NCBI GenBank assembly: GCA_004335835.1 | Contig: RWJK01001896.1 | Coordinates: 1-64,000 of the forward strand | Source of the DNA: Scenedesmus sp. ARA3 | Lineage: Eukaryota; Chlorophyta; Chlorophyceae; Sphaeropleales; Scenedesmaceae | Direction of reading: 5' to 3' | DNA: 64,000 bases | In this document: positions 36,393 through 47,977 of the stretch, piece after piece | Numbering within the stretch: the stretch's first letter is position 1 | Layout of the letters: every line of letters starts with the position of its first letter | Notes under the pieces: generated by a model | The model's input: the letters and a program-made list of their open reading frames with translations, nothing else | Databases searched by the model: none | Told to the model about the DNA's origin: nothing | Position numbers and translations under genes: made by a program

Positions 36393-39028
36393 GGCAGCGC
36401 TGTCAGCACATGCAAACAAGCAGAGCAGCATCTTACAAATGAATGGCGAAGGCGGCCTGGCCGTCTGTGAAGGGCACCTGCAGCGCAACACATGTCATGC
36501 AGCGCGGCGATGACGGCGCGCGCTCTGTGCGCATAGCCGCGCTCTTTGACATTCTTGGCAAACACCGCGTTTCCATCCGTGAAAGGCACCTGCATACAAG
36601 AAAGAAATCCGGTGTCAGCAGGGGTGAGAAGGTGTGAGTGATGCGAGCGTAGTTGCGCTCCTTGACATTCTTGGCACACGCCGCCTTGCCGTCCGTGAAG
36701 GGCACCTGTCAATGCATGGGAAAGCAAGTACAGTAGTGTTAGTGCAGGCGAGGGGTGAGTGCACTTGGCAGCTGGGTGAAAAGAGGGCCTTGTCATCTGC
36801 AGCTGGCATCTGCAGCGCAACGTATGGCAGTGCCATTAGCCCAGGCAAGCGCTTTGAGTGCAGCCACGCTCCTTGTGTTGCACTCCCGCTACTGCTCACT
36901 GCCGTACCCTGTTGCTCACTGACTCATCTGCCCGCCTTGCTGCTCACCTGCGCCACCACTGCTGTGATGTTCTCCCTCAAGTTTGCAGCAGTCGTCAGCA
37001 CAAGGCCGCCCCCGAAGCTTGTCCCCCACAGCAGCACCCGGCAACTGCAGATGCATCCATCACTGCAGTCCACTCGCTCCTGTCCCCAACAAACAATGCC
37101 GCGACTGCAATCAGACTCTTGCAGCCACTTCCGCTACTGGTCAATGCCGTACCCTGTCAAACACTGACTCCCTTTCTTACTCTCAGGCTGCTGCCCACCT
37201 GCGCCACCACTGCTGTGATGTTGTCCCTCAAATTTGCAGCGGTCGCCAGCGCATGGCCTCCCCCAAAGCTGGTGCCCCACAGCAGCACCTGGCATTTGTT
37301 GAGACGAATCACTGCAGTCCACTCGCTCCCTACCCCCAAGAACGTTGCCACAACTGCAGTCAGACTCCCGCAGTACCGCTTCCGCTACTGCTCACTGCCG
37401 TACCCTGCCACGCATTGACTCATGTGCCTGCCTTGCTGCTCACCTGAGCCACCACTGCTGTGATGTCCTGCCTCAACGCTGCAGCAGTTGCGGACACACC
37501 TGTTTCGCTCATTTGATACCGCAAGGCTTGCAGCAACTGCCTCAATCTCTGACCAAACCAGCCAGCCAACTGCTCCCAGCCGCAGTTGCTGCCCACCTGT
37601 GCCACCACTGCTGTGATGTTCTCCCTCAATGCTGCAGCAGTCGTCAGTGCGTGGCCTCCCCCAAAGCTGGTGCCCCACAGCAGCACCCGGCAATTGTTAA
37701 GACACATCACTGCACTCCACNNNNNNNNNNNNNNNNNNNNNNNNNNNNNNNNNNNNNNNNNNNNNNNNNNNNNNNNNNNNNNNNNNNNNNNNNNNNNNNN
37801 NNNNNNNNNNNNNNNNNNNNNNNNNNNNNNNNNNNNNNNNNNNNNNNNNNNNNNNNNNNNNNNNNNNNNNNNNNNNNNNNNNNNNNNNNNNNNNNNNNNN
37901 NNNCTCCCTACCCCCAAGAACATTGCCACAACTGCAGTCAGACTCTCGCAGTACCGCTTCCGCTACCGCTCAGAGCCGTACCCTGTCACTCTCTCACTCA
38001 TCTGCCGCACTTGCTGCTCACCTGCGCCACCACTGCTGTGATGTTCTCCCTCAACGCTGCAGCGGTGGTCAGCGCGTGACCTCCCCCAAAGCTGGTACCC
38101 CACAGCAGCACTTTACTGGTGTCCACCTGCTCCCCCAGCTGCGAAACGGCATAGTCAACTGCACTCTGCCAGTCCTGCAAATGTCTTTTAGGGCTGACCC
38201 AGTGCCTCGGCTCGCCATCTGAGCCGCCGAAAGTGCGGTAGTCAAAGATGAGTGAGGCGAGGCCGCCTGCTGCGAAGCGCTCGCCGTATGCTGCCAGGCC
38301 AAAGTCCTTCTGGGCACCTGCGGTCATAATGGCAGGGAGTGTTGAAGAGGCAGGGCATAGGGGGCCTCGCATTGAGCTATGCACGTTGTGTGACAATTGA
38401 CATGGAATTGCTGCACATCACTGCATATGGTCTGGCGCGGTGTTGTGCAGACGATGATGCGGGTACATCAGGCAGCTGCACTGCTGTGTGGCAGCACAGC
38501 ACGGCTGCGGCATGGGATGCCTTGCCTCTGTTCCGTATGCACAACTCACATGCATTCAAGGCAGTTGTGGATGTATAAGACATCAGCCATTGAGCCATAC
38601 TTTGTAAGGGTCAAGCATAGCATGTGCTGCTGCAGCTGCTGCGGCATCAGAAACCCACCCAGGCCATGAGCAGCAATGACAATGGGTGGCTTCCTGCCTG
38701 GCGCCAGGCCCTGCTTGGGCATGTACAGCCATGCCTGGCACCTCTCTCCGGAGCAAGGGAAGTATATAACCTCCCGAGTATACGTTGCTGTGTTTTGAGG
38801 CGCATCTGCTTCTGTCTGAGATGTATCCCTTGGCAGAGGCCCTGGGATGACATCAGTATCCCTGCAATGCAGGTATCGACCAGCAAAGACAGCCGATCGC
38901 CTGCTTAGGAGACGTTCAGCTGCTGACCGCACGTACAGCGCCTTCACTGCAGCATCGACTCACCATGGCAGCACAACCAAACCCGCTACGGCAACCACCA
39001 GGTACGTTAGCACCCTGGACGTGATCAT
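35158..39028 (-). CDS. Alpha/beta hydrolase with N-terminal membrane segment; in-frame TGA at codon 23
   Basis: On the minus strand, exons 39028-38659, 38317-38022, 36348-36121 and 35469-35158 join in frame (402 codons). After the ATG come a hydrophobic segment (VLTYLVVAVAGLVVLP) and an in-frame TGA at 38962-38960. Without reading through it, no other ATG precedes the conserved core. The core has the oxyanion motif AAHGLGAQKDFG, the segment IFDYRTFGGSDGEPRHW, the nucleophile elbow LLWGTSFGGGH (Ser about 199), and in the last exon the acid in AATKDQLCP (Asp about 337) and the histidine in DTNHFQVY (His about 363). Family recall: this matches single-domain hydrolases related to the dienelactone-hydrolase and serine-aminopeptidase groups. 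The substrate is unknown. Four exon edges of this gene carry tandem arrays, and the assembly gap at 37721-37903 falls in one of them. The TGA may be a sequence error or a null allele. Confidence 0.75.
35470..35870 (-). repeat. Array of the 5' edge of hydrolase exon 4
   Basis: The acceptor plus the first codons of exon 4 (GGWRNLGRCRLALEASAYRP) occur with exon starts at 35469 (used in the model), 35596, 35725 and 35850. The period is 125-129 bp. Every copy keeps the CAG acceptor, and the encoded residues differ only slightly (for example LVLEASAYRPITK). Confidence 0.93.
36349..36730 (-). repeat. Array of the 5' edge of hydrolase exon 3
   Basis: The acceptor followed by VPFTDG(K/N/Q)A is found at exon starts 36348 (used), 36477, 36589 and 36705. 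The period is 112-129 bp. The copies extend up to about 40 codons (for example FAKNVKERGYA) before diverging. Confidence 0.93.
36940..38021 (-). repeat. Array of the 3' edge of hydrolase exon 2
   Basis: The end of exon 2 (VLLWGTSFGGGHALTTAA to AVVAQ, then a GTG-type donor) is repeated with junctions near 38022 (used), 37597, 37444, 37199 and 36948. One interval contains the N gap. The copied piece holds the nucleophile motif GTSFGG; the copy near 37444 has lost it. Confidence 0.92.
37721..37903. other. Assembly gap (183 N)
   Basis: This run of N lies inside the exon 2 edge array in hydrolase intron 2. Tandem copies on both sides probably prevented assembly. More copies may be hidden here. 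Confidence 0.98.
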
Positions 39029-40359
39029 CTGAAGCCCAATCCTAAATATCAACTTTTTCCCAAACCAACGATGAACGCGTTTTGGTTGCGCTAGATCAGC
39101 GCTGCATCTTGATGCACAGAAAGTGGCTCAGGTAACGCAAAAAGAAAAAAAAAGAAAAAAAGGCAGCAGCAGACTATCAATGCCCGTTTGAGGAGCCAAG
39201 ATGAAACAGATGAATCAAAGACTACGATGGCGTGCCAGACCTGCCACCGCAGCTTCATTTTGGGCTGGTGTGTTGTCACAGGCACCTGCTAAACCGCATG
39301 GCTCTGTTTGAAATCACTGGACAGTCAAGTGCTTTGTGGTGAAAGCAAACAGCTGTGACGTGCAAAACCTTATACCTTTCAAGCTCAGACATATCAAGGA
39401 CCTTCACTCAGGGTGCCTTGATAAGAGCTGTTGCCAGTGGTAACCTGCATTTGAGTGCAGCTACGGCCCGTAGCCAGGATGGCAGCCACCTCACCAACTG
39501 CTTTCAACATGCGAGTGACAAACTTAACACCTTGCAGCATTCACACTGTCTTCTATGGTGTCAAAGTCCTGGGGCTGTGGGGCAGTGGCGCTGACCTGGC
39601 AAGTGCAGACGCAAGCGCCGTGTTGACCACAAGAAACCTTGGTCGTTGCATTGCGTCCGCATGGCTCTTCAAATACGTGTTGCATGTCGCTACCACACTG
39701 CAGCAATATTATGGAGTCTATGCTCACAGCAGATGCAAATCAAGAACTGGTAGCACAGCCGTGCCTCAACAGAGCATGCTGATCACCGTCCAACTTGTTG
39801 AGCAAGGCGCTTGTTCATGGCTGATGCCGCTGCACACGTCAGGCAGTGGATGGTGCCTCAGACTGTGAAGCCGTGTGTTGAACATCGTGCGTAACTGTGA
39901 TCGTCAGTGCTTTGAACCGCGCCAACCAGTCAGCATTCGACACCGCAGCAAACCGTTACATGCACAGGTTCTGGGCCTGGCGGTTTTGCACAACTGGAGA
40001 TGGTCATTTTCTTGGTCCAATGCTGACAAACAAGGCAGTTTGTATTGTATAACGGATTGGCATCTGTCTCAAGATATACATCACATGAGCTGTGTGCACT
40101 TCCAAGCACACATCAGGCCTCCTGCTTCAGCAGCACGAACTTCTCGCACGTGATAGCTGCTGTTGCAGGACTTTCGTGATTGTCTGAGGTTGACGAATGA
40201 TTAATCATATACCTTTGCGGGGTGATCAGCAGGGTTGTGTTTGCTGGTAGTGCCTCTTCCTGCTTCGCACGCACCACACAGCAGCTCGGACGTGGTTGTG
40301 AGGCATGGTCACCGACGCATAGCCAACTGGGGAATTGCTTCCGACATAGTTAAGCAGAC
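39029..40359. other. Divergent intergenic region (hydrolase / COP1)
   Basis: It separates two head-to-head genes and should hold both promoters. An A-rich tract is at 39141-39161. No coding region, RNA gene or clear regulatory motif was recognised. Confidence 0.5.
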
Positions 40360-41568
40360 ATGAGCGCTGGAGTAGCGGAGGATATGGAATCGATATGCTC
40401 CTGTCCTATCTGTGTGGAGACCATACAGGACGCCTTCGTGACGCCCTGTGGCCACACCTTCTGCTATAAGTGCATCAGCACGCACCTGAAGAACAAGTCA
40501 AACTGCCCGTCATGCGGTGCACACCTGGTGCAAGACCACATCCACCCCAACTTCCTTCTCAGCCAGGTGCGCAGCAACAGCAGCAGCAACAGCAAACAAC
40601 AGTAGGCTTGCTGCCTCTTGTGTTGCTGCTGTTTTCGGGTCACACGTATTGCTGTGCCTGTTTAGTTCTGACGGCTCGGCCTGCGCAGCATGCAGCATTA
40701 CCCTCCCATCAGCCCTTGGGCTGTGTGCACCCTGCTTGTCAGATGCTGTTGCACTCCTGCAAGTGCACTTGAACAGCCGCGCTTATCTGCAGCAGCAACC
40801 CCACCAACAACTCGTACACAAACCCTTCCCGCGAATATCCTGCAGCTGCTGAAGCATGTGGCCAGCAGCCAGCAAGGCAGCATGAAGACAGCACTGCTGA
40901 AGCATGTGGAGGCTGACCTGGCGGTTGGGGCCAGCAGCCTCGGCTTGCAGGAACTGGATGCAGCCATAGCCCTCTTGCAGGACAGGCGGCAGCACGTGGC
41001 CACACACGAGAGCAGCAACAAGCTGCAGCTGCTGCTGCTGTTCCTGCAGCACGCCAAGTGAGTAGCGGGGTGGCATATGGCATGTGGGCATATAAACGGC
41101 AGCAAGCAGTAGCAGCTGGGATGGGGAAGCACATGCTGCACGGCAGCGCAAAGGGAGCAGCGCTGTTACAGCAGTGAAAAATGTGGAGGATACAATCGCT
41201 GTGCAGCCAGCCGCAGCAGCCACTGACCAACCACTTGTATGGCACATCAAAGTGCACACCGCGGCATCACTGGTTGCATGGTGCTGTGGTATACGTACAG
41301 CACAACCTCATTGGCTGCGCGATCACTGTGCTCAACTAGCTGCTGCACACTGCTGCACCTTGCATGTCTGTTTTGACACCCTATTGGTGTGTTCCCCCTC
41401 TCCTGCAGGGCGCGGCAGCAGGGCAAGCTGTCAGAGCTAGAGCAGCAGCTGGACATCCTGCAGCAGGACCTCACGCGAGCAGCAGCAAGCCAGCAGCAGC
41501 AGCAACAGGAGCAGCAGCAGCCGGAGACGGCAAACACAGCCTTGGCCAATGGCGTACATGCTGGTGGT

Positions 41569-41622
<54 letters not shown>

Positions 41623-41918
41623 CTTCCTGCTCCTGCTAGTGGTGTGGCACCACAGCAGCAAGATCAGCAGCAGCAGCAGCAGGTGGTGGAAGGTGCGGGA
41701 GGTGTTGCGCAGCCTGTGGCTGCTGCTGCAGCAGCAGCAGCAGCAGCAGCAGCATCTGCAGGCGTGCCTGGGCACACCACCAGCAGTAGCATGGCACAGC
41801 AACAACAGCGGCAGCAACAGCAGCAACAACTGCTGCTGCAGCAGCAGCAGGCGAGACTGGGAGGTCCTGGCTCTGCTTTTCGCCGCCTGACTCCAGCAGA
41901 GCAGCAAGAGCAGCTGCT

Positions 41919-41960
<42 letters not shown>

Positions 41961-42482
41961 GCAACAGCCGCAGCAGCAGCCGCAGCAGCAGCAACCTGTT
42001 GCTGTTCAGGGTTTCAGGCCGTTCAATCAGCAGCAGGTACAGCAGCAGCAGCCGAAGCAGCAGCATGTGCAAGCACATGGCGGCTTCAGGCCGTATGGTG
42101 CAGCTGCAGAGGGGCTGAGGGCCAGCCCAGGGCCAGCTGCAGCTGTTGCTGCTGCTGCTGCTGCTGCTGCTGTTGCTGCTGCAGTGACGCCAATAGGTTC
42201 AACACCGCCACCCGCAGCAGCAGCAGCAGCAGCAGCAGCAGCGGCGGTGGCAGCAGCTTGTGGCAGGCAGCTCGAAGGCCTACCTTTCATTCAGCAGCAG
42301 CAGCAGCAGCAACAGCAGCCGGGGTTCAAGCCCTTTGCTTCAGCATTCAGGCCGCCTGGGGCTGGTGCATTCACACCTGTTGCCCCTGCCCCGCAGCAGC
42401 AGCAGCAGCAGCAGCCCGTAGGCTTTGTGTCTGTTGCCCAACCTGCAGCAGCTGCCGCAGCTGTGGGTGCACAACCTCAACC

Positions 42483-42516
<34 letters not shown>

Positions 42517-45117
42517 GGTGCTCTCAATGCTGAGAAGAAGCGCAAGATCCTGCAGCAGTTTGATGAGCTGCAGCAGGCCTACATCAGCAGCAGGCTGCGC
42601 CGCACCTCTGGCGGAGGCGGCCCTGAGCAGCAGGAGCAGCAGCAGCAGCTGCTAGATGGTGCGCCTTCGGCAGGTCACACTGCTGTAGGTGCAGCTGCTG
42701 GCACATTGGTACACACATCAGCAGCTGGATCTGCTGCTGCTGCTGCAGCTGCTGCAGCCAAAGAGGCATCGCCAAGTCCGTTAGTTGGCGCAGCCGATGA
42801 GGGAGCAGCAGGCCTGGACGCCTTTTCAGATGTGCTGTCAGCAGTGACGCACTTCAACAGCCTGTCCAGTGTTGCTTACATCCCGCCGAGCACCGGTAGC
42901 GCTGCTGCTGCTGCCGCGCGCAGTGCTGCCGGCGCCGCCAGCAGCAGCGCGTGCAACATTTTGTCCAGCCTGGAATTTGACTGTAAGGGCCAGCTGTTTG
43001 CTGCTGCAGGGGTGCAGCAGCGCATCTGTGTGTATGATTACCAAGCTGTGCTGGCAGCAGCAGCTAGCAGCGACACCCCAGCAGCAGCAGCAGCAGCAGC
43101 AGGGGTGCAGCCGTCTCTTGAGCCGCTGCTCGATCTGCCTACTCAGCACAAGATCAGCTGCACCAGCTTTAGCTCAGCTGTGCAGCAGTACCTGTTGTCC
43201 TCAGATTATGAGGGCCTGGTGCAGCTGTGGGACTTGAAGAGTGCCAAGATTGTGAGGCAGTGGGAGGCGCATGAGAGGAGGATATGGGTGGTGGACAGCT
43301 GTGGGCTGGCGCCGGATCAGTTTGCGACTGGCAGCGACGACGGCACAGTGAAGGTGAGTCACCACTTTGCAACAACTGGTGGTGCGTGTTTGTGTGTGTT
43401 GGGTGGTGGGCTGCTGCGGGCTGGCGTTGAATCTTTTTGCCACTAGCAGCGGCGATGGCGCGGTGAAGATGAGCCATTTTACCTGTTTGGTTGTGACCCG
43501 CATATGAGTGTGGAGTTGAAGGCTGAGGGTGCATCAGGTGCTGCTGCATGCCGTTGCTGCATGTGACATGCATGAGCCTCATGAGCTGTGCTAGGCAGCA
43601 ACCTTGTGCAGAGAATTGGTGACCTTATATTGTGCTGCTGCGGCTGCTGCTGCTGCTGCTGCTGCTGCAGATCTGGGGCCTGCGCGAGCCCCCCGTGCCT
43701 CGGCTGGTGCTGCCGCTGCGCGCCAACGTGTGCAGCCTAGAGTACTGCCCCAGCGCTGGCCACATGCTGGCAGTGGGCAGCGCGGGACACCAAGTGTGTG
43801 TTTTATGCGTGTGTTTTATGCATGATTTGACTTGGGTGTAGGGTGTGGCTGTTTGGCAGGCAGTGCTGACCACATGCTGGCAGTGGGCAGCGCAAAACAA
43901 CAGGTGTGGTTTATGGTGCTTGAGGAGTTGCAGCTGGGCCGGTGTAATTGTTTTGTTGGTGTGTCTGGAGGTGGTGGCGGGTGTGCAGCCTGGAGTACTG
44001 CCCCAGTGCGGCACACATGCTGGCGGTGGGCAGCGCAGGACACCAGGTGCGGCGCCTGACTAGTGTGACTCCTGTTTGACTTGTGTGACACCTGTTGGAC
44101 TTGTGTGACACGTGTTTGACTTGTATGACACCTGTTTGACTATGTGACACCTGTCTGACTTGTGTGACACATGTTTGACTTGTGTGAGACCTGTTTGACC
44201 TGCTCGCGCCCCACATTCCCCTGGCAGTGTTCCGCTTTTTGCATGCACACAGTATCACTGAGCGTCTGTGTATCTGCCCGTCCTTCTCCTGCCATCTCAC
44301 ATTTACTTGCACCCTTGTGCAGGTGCACCTGTTTGACCTGCGCGCGCCCCGCAGCCCCCTGGCAGTGCTGAAGGGCCACCGCAAGGCAGTCTCCTGCGTG
44401 CGCTGGGCGGGTGCAGCAGCACTCGTGTCTGCTTCCACAGATTCTACGCTGCGCCTCTGGAGCAGCAGCAGCAGCAGCAACCCTGCAGCTGTATGTGGCA
44501 GTAGCGGCATGGGCATGGGCGGTGCAGCGCCAGCAGGGTTTTCAAATTCTGGCGGTGCTGGTGCAGCTGCAGCTGCTGGGTCAGGGCTGTCGGGAGGGGC
44601 TGCAGTGGCGGGCAGTGCGGCAGCACCTGCAGGACCAGCAGCAGCAGCAGCGATAGGGCAGCAGCCGCCTGCGGCAAATGGCACCGGTGCCGAGCCTGCA
44701 GCAGCAGCAGCAGCAGCAGGTGGCGAGCGTGGTTGGCATTGTAGCCAGGTCTTCAGCGGCCACAGCAACAGCAAGCACTTTGTGGGACTGAGCACTCAGG
44801 GCCCCTTCATTGCCTGCGGTTCAGAAAGTAACGAGGTCTTTGTGTACCACCAGGGCCTACCACGGCCCCGTATGCAATGCATGCTGCTGGCAGCAAATGA
44901 GGCACGGCCGTCTGGCAGCAACAGCGGCAGCAGGCCCGGAGGGGCGACGAATAGCGGCGGCGGCGGAGCTACGAACAGCGGCAGTGGGAAGAGTCCGTTT
45001 GTGAGTGCTGTGTGCTGGCGGCGGGACAGTAATGTGCTGCTGGCGGCGAATAGCAGGGGAGGTGTGTGGGTGCTGTCGCTGGTGACGGGTGGCGGGCTTG
45101 GCGGCTCTGTACAGTAG
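40360..45117 (+). CDS. COP1: E3 ubiquitin-protein ligase COP1 (photomorphogenesis repressor)
   Basis: Exons 40360-40566, 40846-41057, 41409-43353, 43671-43793 and 44323-45117 join in frame to 1093 residues. The N-terminal C3HC4 RING uses Cys15, Cys18, Cys30, His32, Cys35, Cys38, Cys49 and Cys52. It is followed by HPNFLLSQLLKHV and a coiled coil (about residues 75-165). The C-terminus (from about 654) is a seven-bladed WD40 domain with signatures SSDYEGLVQLWD, ATGSDDGTVKIW, VSASTDSTLRLW, HFVGLSTQGPFIACGSE and SNEVFVYH, the same order as in plant COP1. Family role: COP1 ubiquitinates light-signalling transcription factors in a CUL4-DDB1 context and is inhibited by photoreceptors. Plant COP1 has about 675 residues; the excess here is about 430 residues of Gln/Ala runs between coiled coil and WD40, plus a Gly/Ala insertion inside the WD40 part. 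Three exon edges are duplicated in introns. Confidence 0.93.
43290..43480 (+). repeat. Tandem copy of the 3' edge of COP1 exon 3
   Basis: TTTGCGACTGGCAGCGACGA...GTGAAG/GTGAGTCACCA at 43321-43363 is echoed about 116 bp downstream as TTTGCCACTAGCAGCGGCGA...GTGAAGATGAGCCATT. In the copy the donor GT has become AT. Confidence 0.85.
43729..44047 (+). repeat. Three copies of the 3' edge of COP1 exon 4
   Basis: The WD40 segment SLEYCPSAGHMLAVGSAGHQ at the end of exon 4 is followed by a partial copy ending at about 43903 (SADHMLAVGSAKQQ) and a full copy ending at about 44047 (SLEYCPSAAHMLAVGSAGHQ). All three have open frames and are followed by a GTG donor; the last two have CAG/GTG, a better consensus than the first (CAA/GTG). 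Confidence 0.92.
44048..44230 (+). repeat. Minisatellite and copy derived from the 5' edge of COP1 exon 5
   Basis: About seven copies of a roughly 20-bp unit (TGTGTGACACCTGTTTGACT) run from 44063 to 44199. The array ends in GACCTGTTTGACCTGCTCGC and CCCCTGGCAGT, a degenerate copy of the start of exon 5 at 44323 (CACCTGTTTGACCTGCGCGC...CCCCTGGCAGT). The minisatellite unit therefore looks like an amplified piece of the exon start. Confidence 0.8.
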
Positions 45118-47977
45118 TGGCTTTGCGAAAGTATTAGTTCTGTTGTTATCTTTGCAGGATTGCCAATCATTGCAGCAGCCACCTTGGCAGTTCTGCAGTT
45201 ATGTCATGGAGTGCTGGGGATGATGTGATTACTGAATGAGTTCGCAGCTGCAGCAGCGCTGCTGCTGGCCGCGCTGCAGTTATTTTTGTGTTGGCGCTTA
45301 GATATGTTTTGGTGAGCCAGGGGCTTTGCTAGTTTGCTTGTTCGGCTATCCTTGCAGCTGGACGAGGCAGACGTGTAACCTACTGCAGGCGTATCAAGCC
45401 ATCAGCTGGCAGCATGCACACATCAGCACATGTGTGACTCCGGTGCAGTGTCCCACTGGGAGTGGTGACCACTATAGTGCTAGCTAGCAGTAATAACTGT
45501 ATATGGCCATTACCATATCAAGCACAGCAACATCGCCGTCGGTCTCGCGCCCAACCACTAGCAGTGCACAGTCGATCGTCTGTACCGCCATGCTGCTGCC
45601 ATGAGTAAGGCCACAACACATGCATGTATCCCTGCCTGCTGATGGACACGGCTGCGGGTTGAGTTTGCAGCCTTGAAGCAGCCTATCGTTGGAACCCACA
45701 GCACAGACAAGGGCACACATGTGACACTGCCCACGCCAAGTCAGCAGTGTAAACTTTACACGGCGCGGCGCAACGCATGCATACCACCAAAAAATGCTTG
45801 CGCAGCCACCAGTGCAATGTCGCCTGCAGCGAGGCAGCCAGCAGCACTGCAGTCATGCAGGTAGCTCAGTGACTGCCACGTGGTGCACCATATGCAATGC
45901 ATCACAACTCCTGCTACCCCCCTTGAACAGAGCTGTCACAGACAGTGTGTGCTTAGAGTAACGCTGCAGCAGCTCAGCCAAACATGCTGTGGCACATGTG
46001 CAGTCAACGAGCCCCACCTAGAACAAACACTATGGTTAAGCCCCGTCAACCTGTGGCACTGTGCCGTCCATGCATGGTGCAATGCGCCGCCTCCATGCAC
46101 ACTATCACCCCACAACACGGGACTTCCTGCACGTGCACAGTGTATATTCAAATGCACATACTTCTGCATCATTTCTGCGGCCTGCAAGCATAACAGCCGT
46201 GCAGGCATAATACGCAGGCTGGCAATGCAGTACAGGGTCCAGGAGGAAGGCTGAAGCCCCATGCAGCAGGTCCTCATAAAGTGAGTGAACCTGTGCTATG
46301 CAGCATGACTACGCAACACTATGCATTGCCATCAAGCATGTTGCTGGCTGCAGCCGTCCCAGAAAACGGCGGCCAAAAAGCGGCTGCCACTTTGCCTGGT
46401 CTAGTGCAGTGTGGCAGCTACGCCAAGTCTGTCAAGTCTGACCTGAACATGACCCAAAACCCTCATAAAAGTCTGTGGACACCACTACACTGTGTACAAC
46501 TGGTCATGGTGCTGCTTCTGTTACTGTCAATCATAACCTCCACATGACGCTATTATACGTGTGAACATAAGCCACCGCCCCCAAGAACATGGCAAGGGAT
46601 TACACAACACCTCTACGCAACAATCCTGGCAACATTGTACAGAGAAGCAATCTCTACTGTTAGCTGTGCAAACTGTGATAGGCGCTGCTGCTGCGCCTAA
46701 GCGCTGCCGCTGCTGCTGCTGATGATGATGATGCTTCAGCACCGGCAGCAGGCAAGGCACGAGCAGGATTGCACCGCCCAGCATTGACACAGCGTCAAAT
46801 CTAACTGGCAGTTCAAAGCTGCTGGCATGTTGCAACCAGATGTGTCCTCCCTGCCCTTCAACTGTCTGGCGGCAGGGCTGTGTCCACCCTCCTGCATGCT
46901 ACACACCAAGGCTACACCAAGATACAAAAGGCAACACGTGGCATATGGCAAGCAGTTGAGTCTTCTGGAGTAACGTACACACACAAAAATGTCAACATAC
47001 AATGCCAAAACACCTGTGGAGGTCCGTCAGCATGCCCGCCCCAGCCAGAACTGCATGGCTGGGCACGGTTCCTAATAATGCACACAAGCACCCTCTTTTC
47101 AACAAGCAGCCCAAATGCAGCTGATGAGTGCCACCTAGCTGTAGCCGCATGCAACATGCCTGCAACAACCAATGCCTGCGCCACTGAGTGGAACACACGT
47201 ACGTGCAGGCCCTGGTCAAGGCAGTACAATGCTGCCAGCAACTATGCCGCTACTCATGCACTAGCCAGCTATGCTAGAGCAATTCAGGCACAGCTGTTTG
47301 GGCAGATGTGCCAGTCTGACAGCACTCAAGCAAGCCAAACCAAAGCAACACAGAAAACACTGTCTACTCGGCAGCGCCATCTGCCAGACGTTCACTACCC
47401 ACCGCATGCACACAGTACTGGACAGATGCACACACACGCTGTGGTGCCAACAGCGGTGAGATAACACATGACATGCATGCACACCTCAAACAGATGAAAG
47501 TAGTCAACAATACACGGCCAAGGTCAACATACACACACTCACATGCGGTGCATCATCATAGCTAGCACCATGCACATCAACTGCTGCTCAAAGGGGGCTG
47601 CATGATGCACTGCGATCGTCGCTGCACAGTTCTTCGACATTGGTGGCAGCACTGGCTGCCATGCTGCTGTTGCTGCAGCAGCTTACACTACAACCACAGA
47701 CCTTTGCGGACCAGGCTCAAATTTCAACTGTCCATGCCGGGCGAAGGCCCAAAAATCCGCACGCTGCGGCTGCTGCAGTAGCACACGTGATCATGTACAC
47801 GGCAATGCCGCAGCTGCTGCAGCCGCAGCAGATTATCTGCCAGCCCTCAGCTGCAATGGCCAGCTCTGGTGCTGCTGCTGCAGCGGCGGCTGTTTCAGGA
47901 CGAAGTTTCTGCAGCCCTTGGCTGCAATGGCCAGCCTCTATAGCGCTGCTGCTGCTGCTGCTGCTGCTGCTGCGGCT
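45118..47977. other. Convergent intergenic region (COP1 / WS-DGAT), no gene supported
   Basis: It holds the 3' flanks of two convergent genes. A plus-strand frame at 46880-47464 has biased but featureless composition and was not accepted. TTACA at 47683-47687 would be a UGUAA signal for the minus-strand gene, 290 nt after its stop. Confidence 0.4.
45374..45378 (+). terminator. Candidate polyadenylation signal (TGTAA) of COP1
   Basis: TGTAA lies about 257 nt after the COP1 stop codon. Confidence 0.35.

Noticed and set aside
19602..38962. A non-standard genetic code to explain the two in-frame stops.
   Set aside because: One stop is TAA and the other TGA, both also serve as normal stops in this window, and the other genes have no internal stops.
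46880..47464. 194-codon plus-strand frame in the COP1/WS-DGAT intergenic region.
   Set aside because: Thr, Gln, His and Cys rich without recognisable motifs, no plausible splice context, and composition like the surrounding noncoding DNA.
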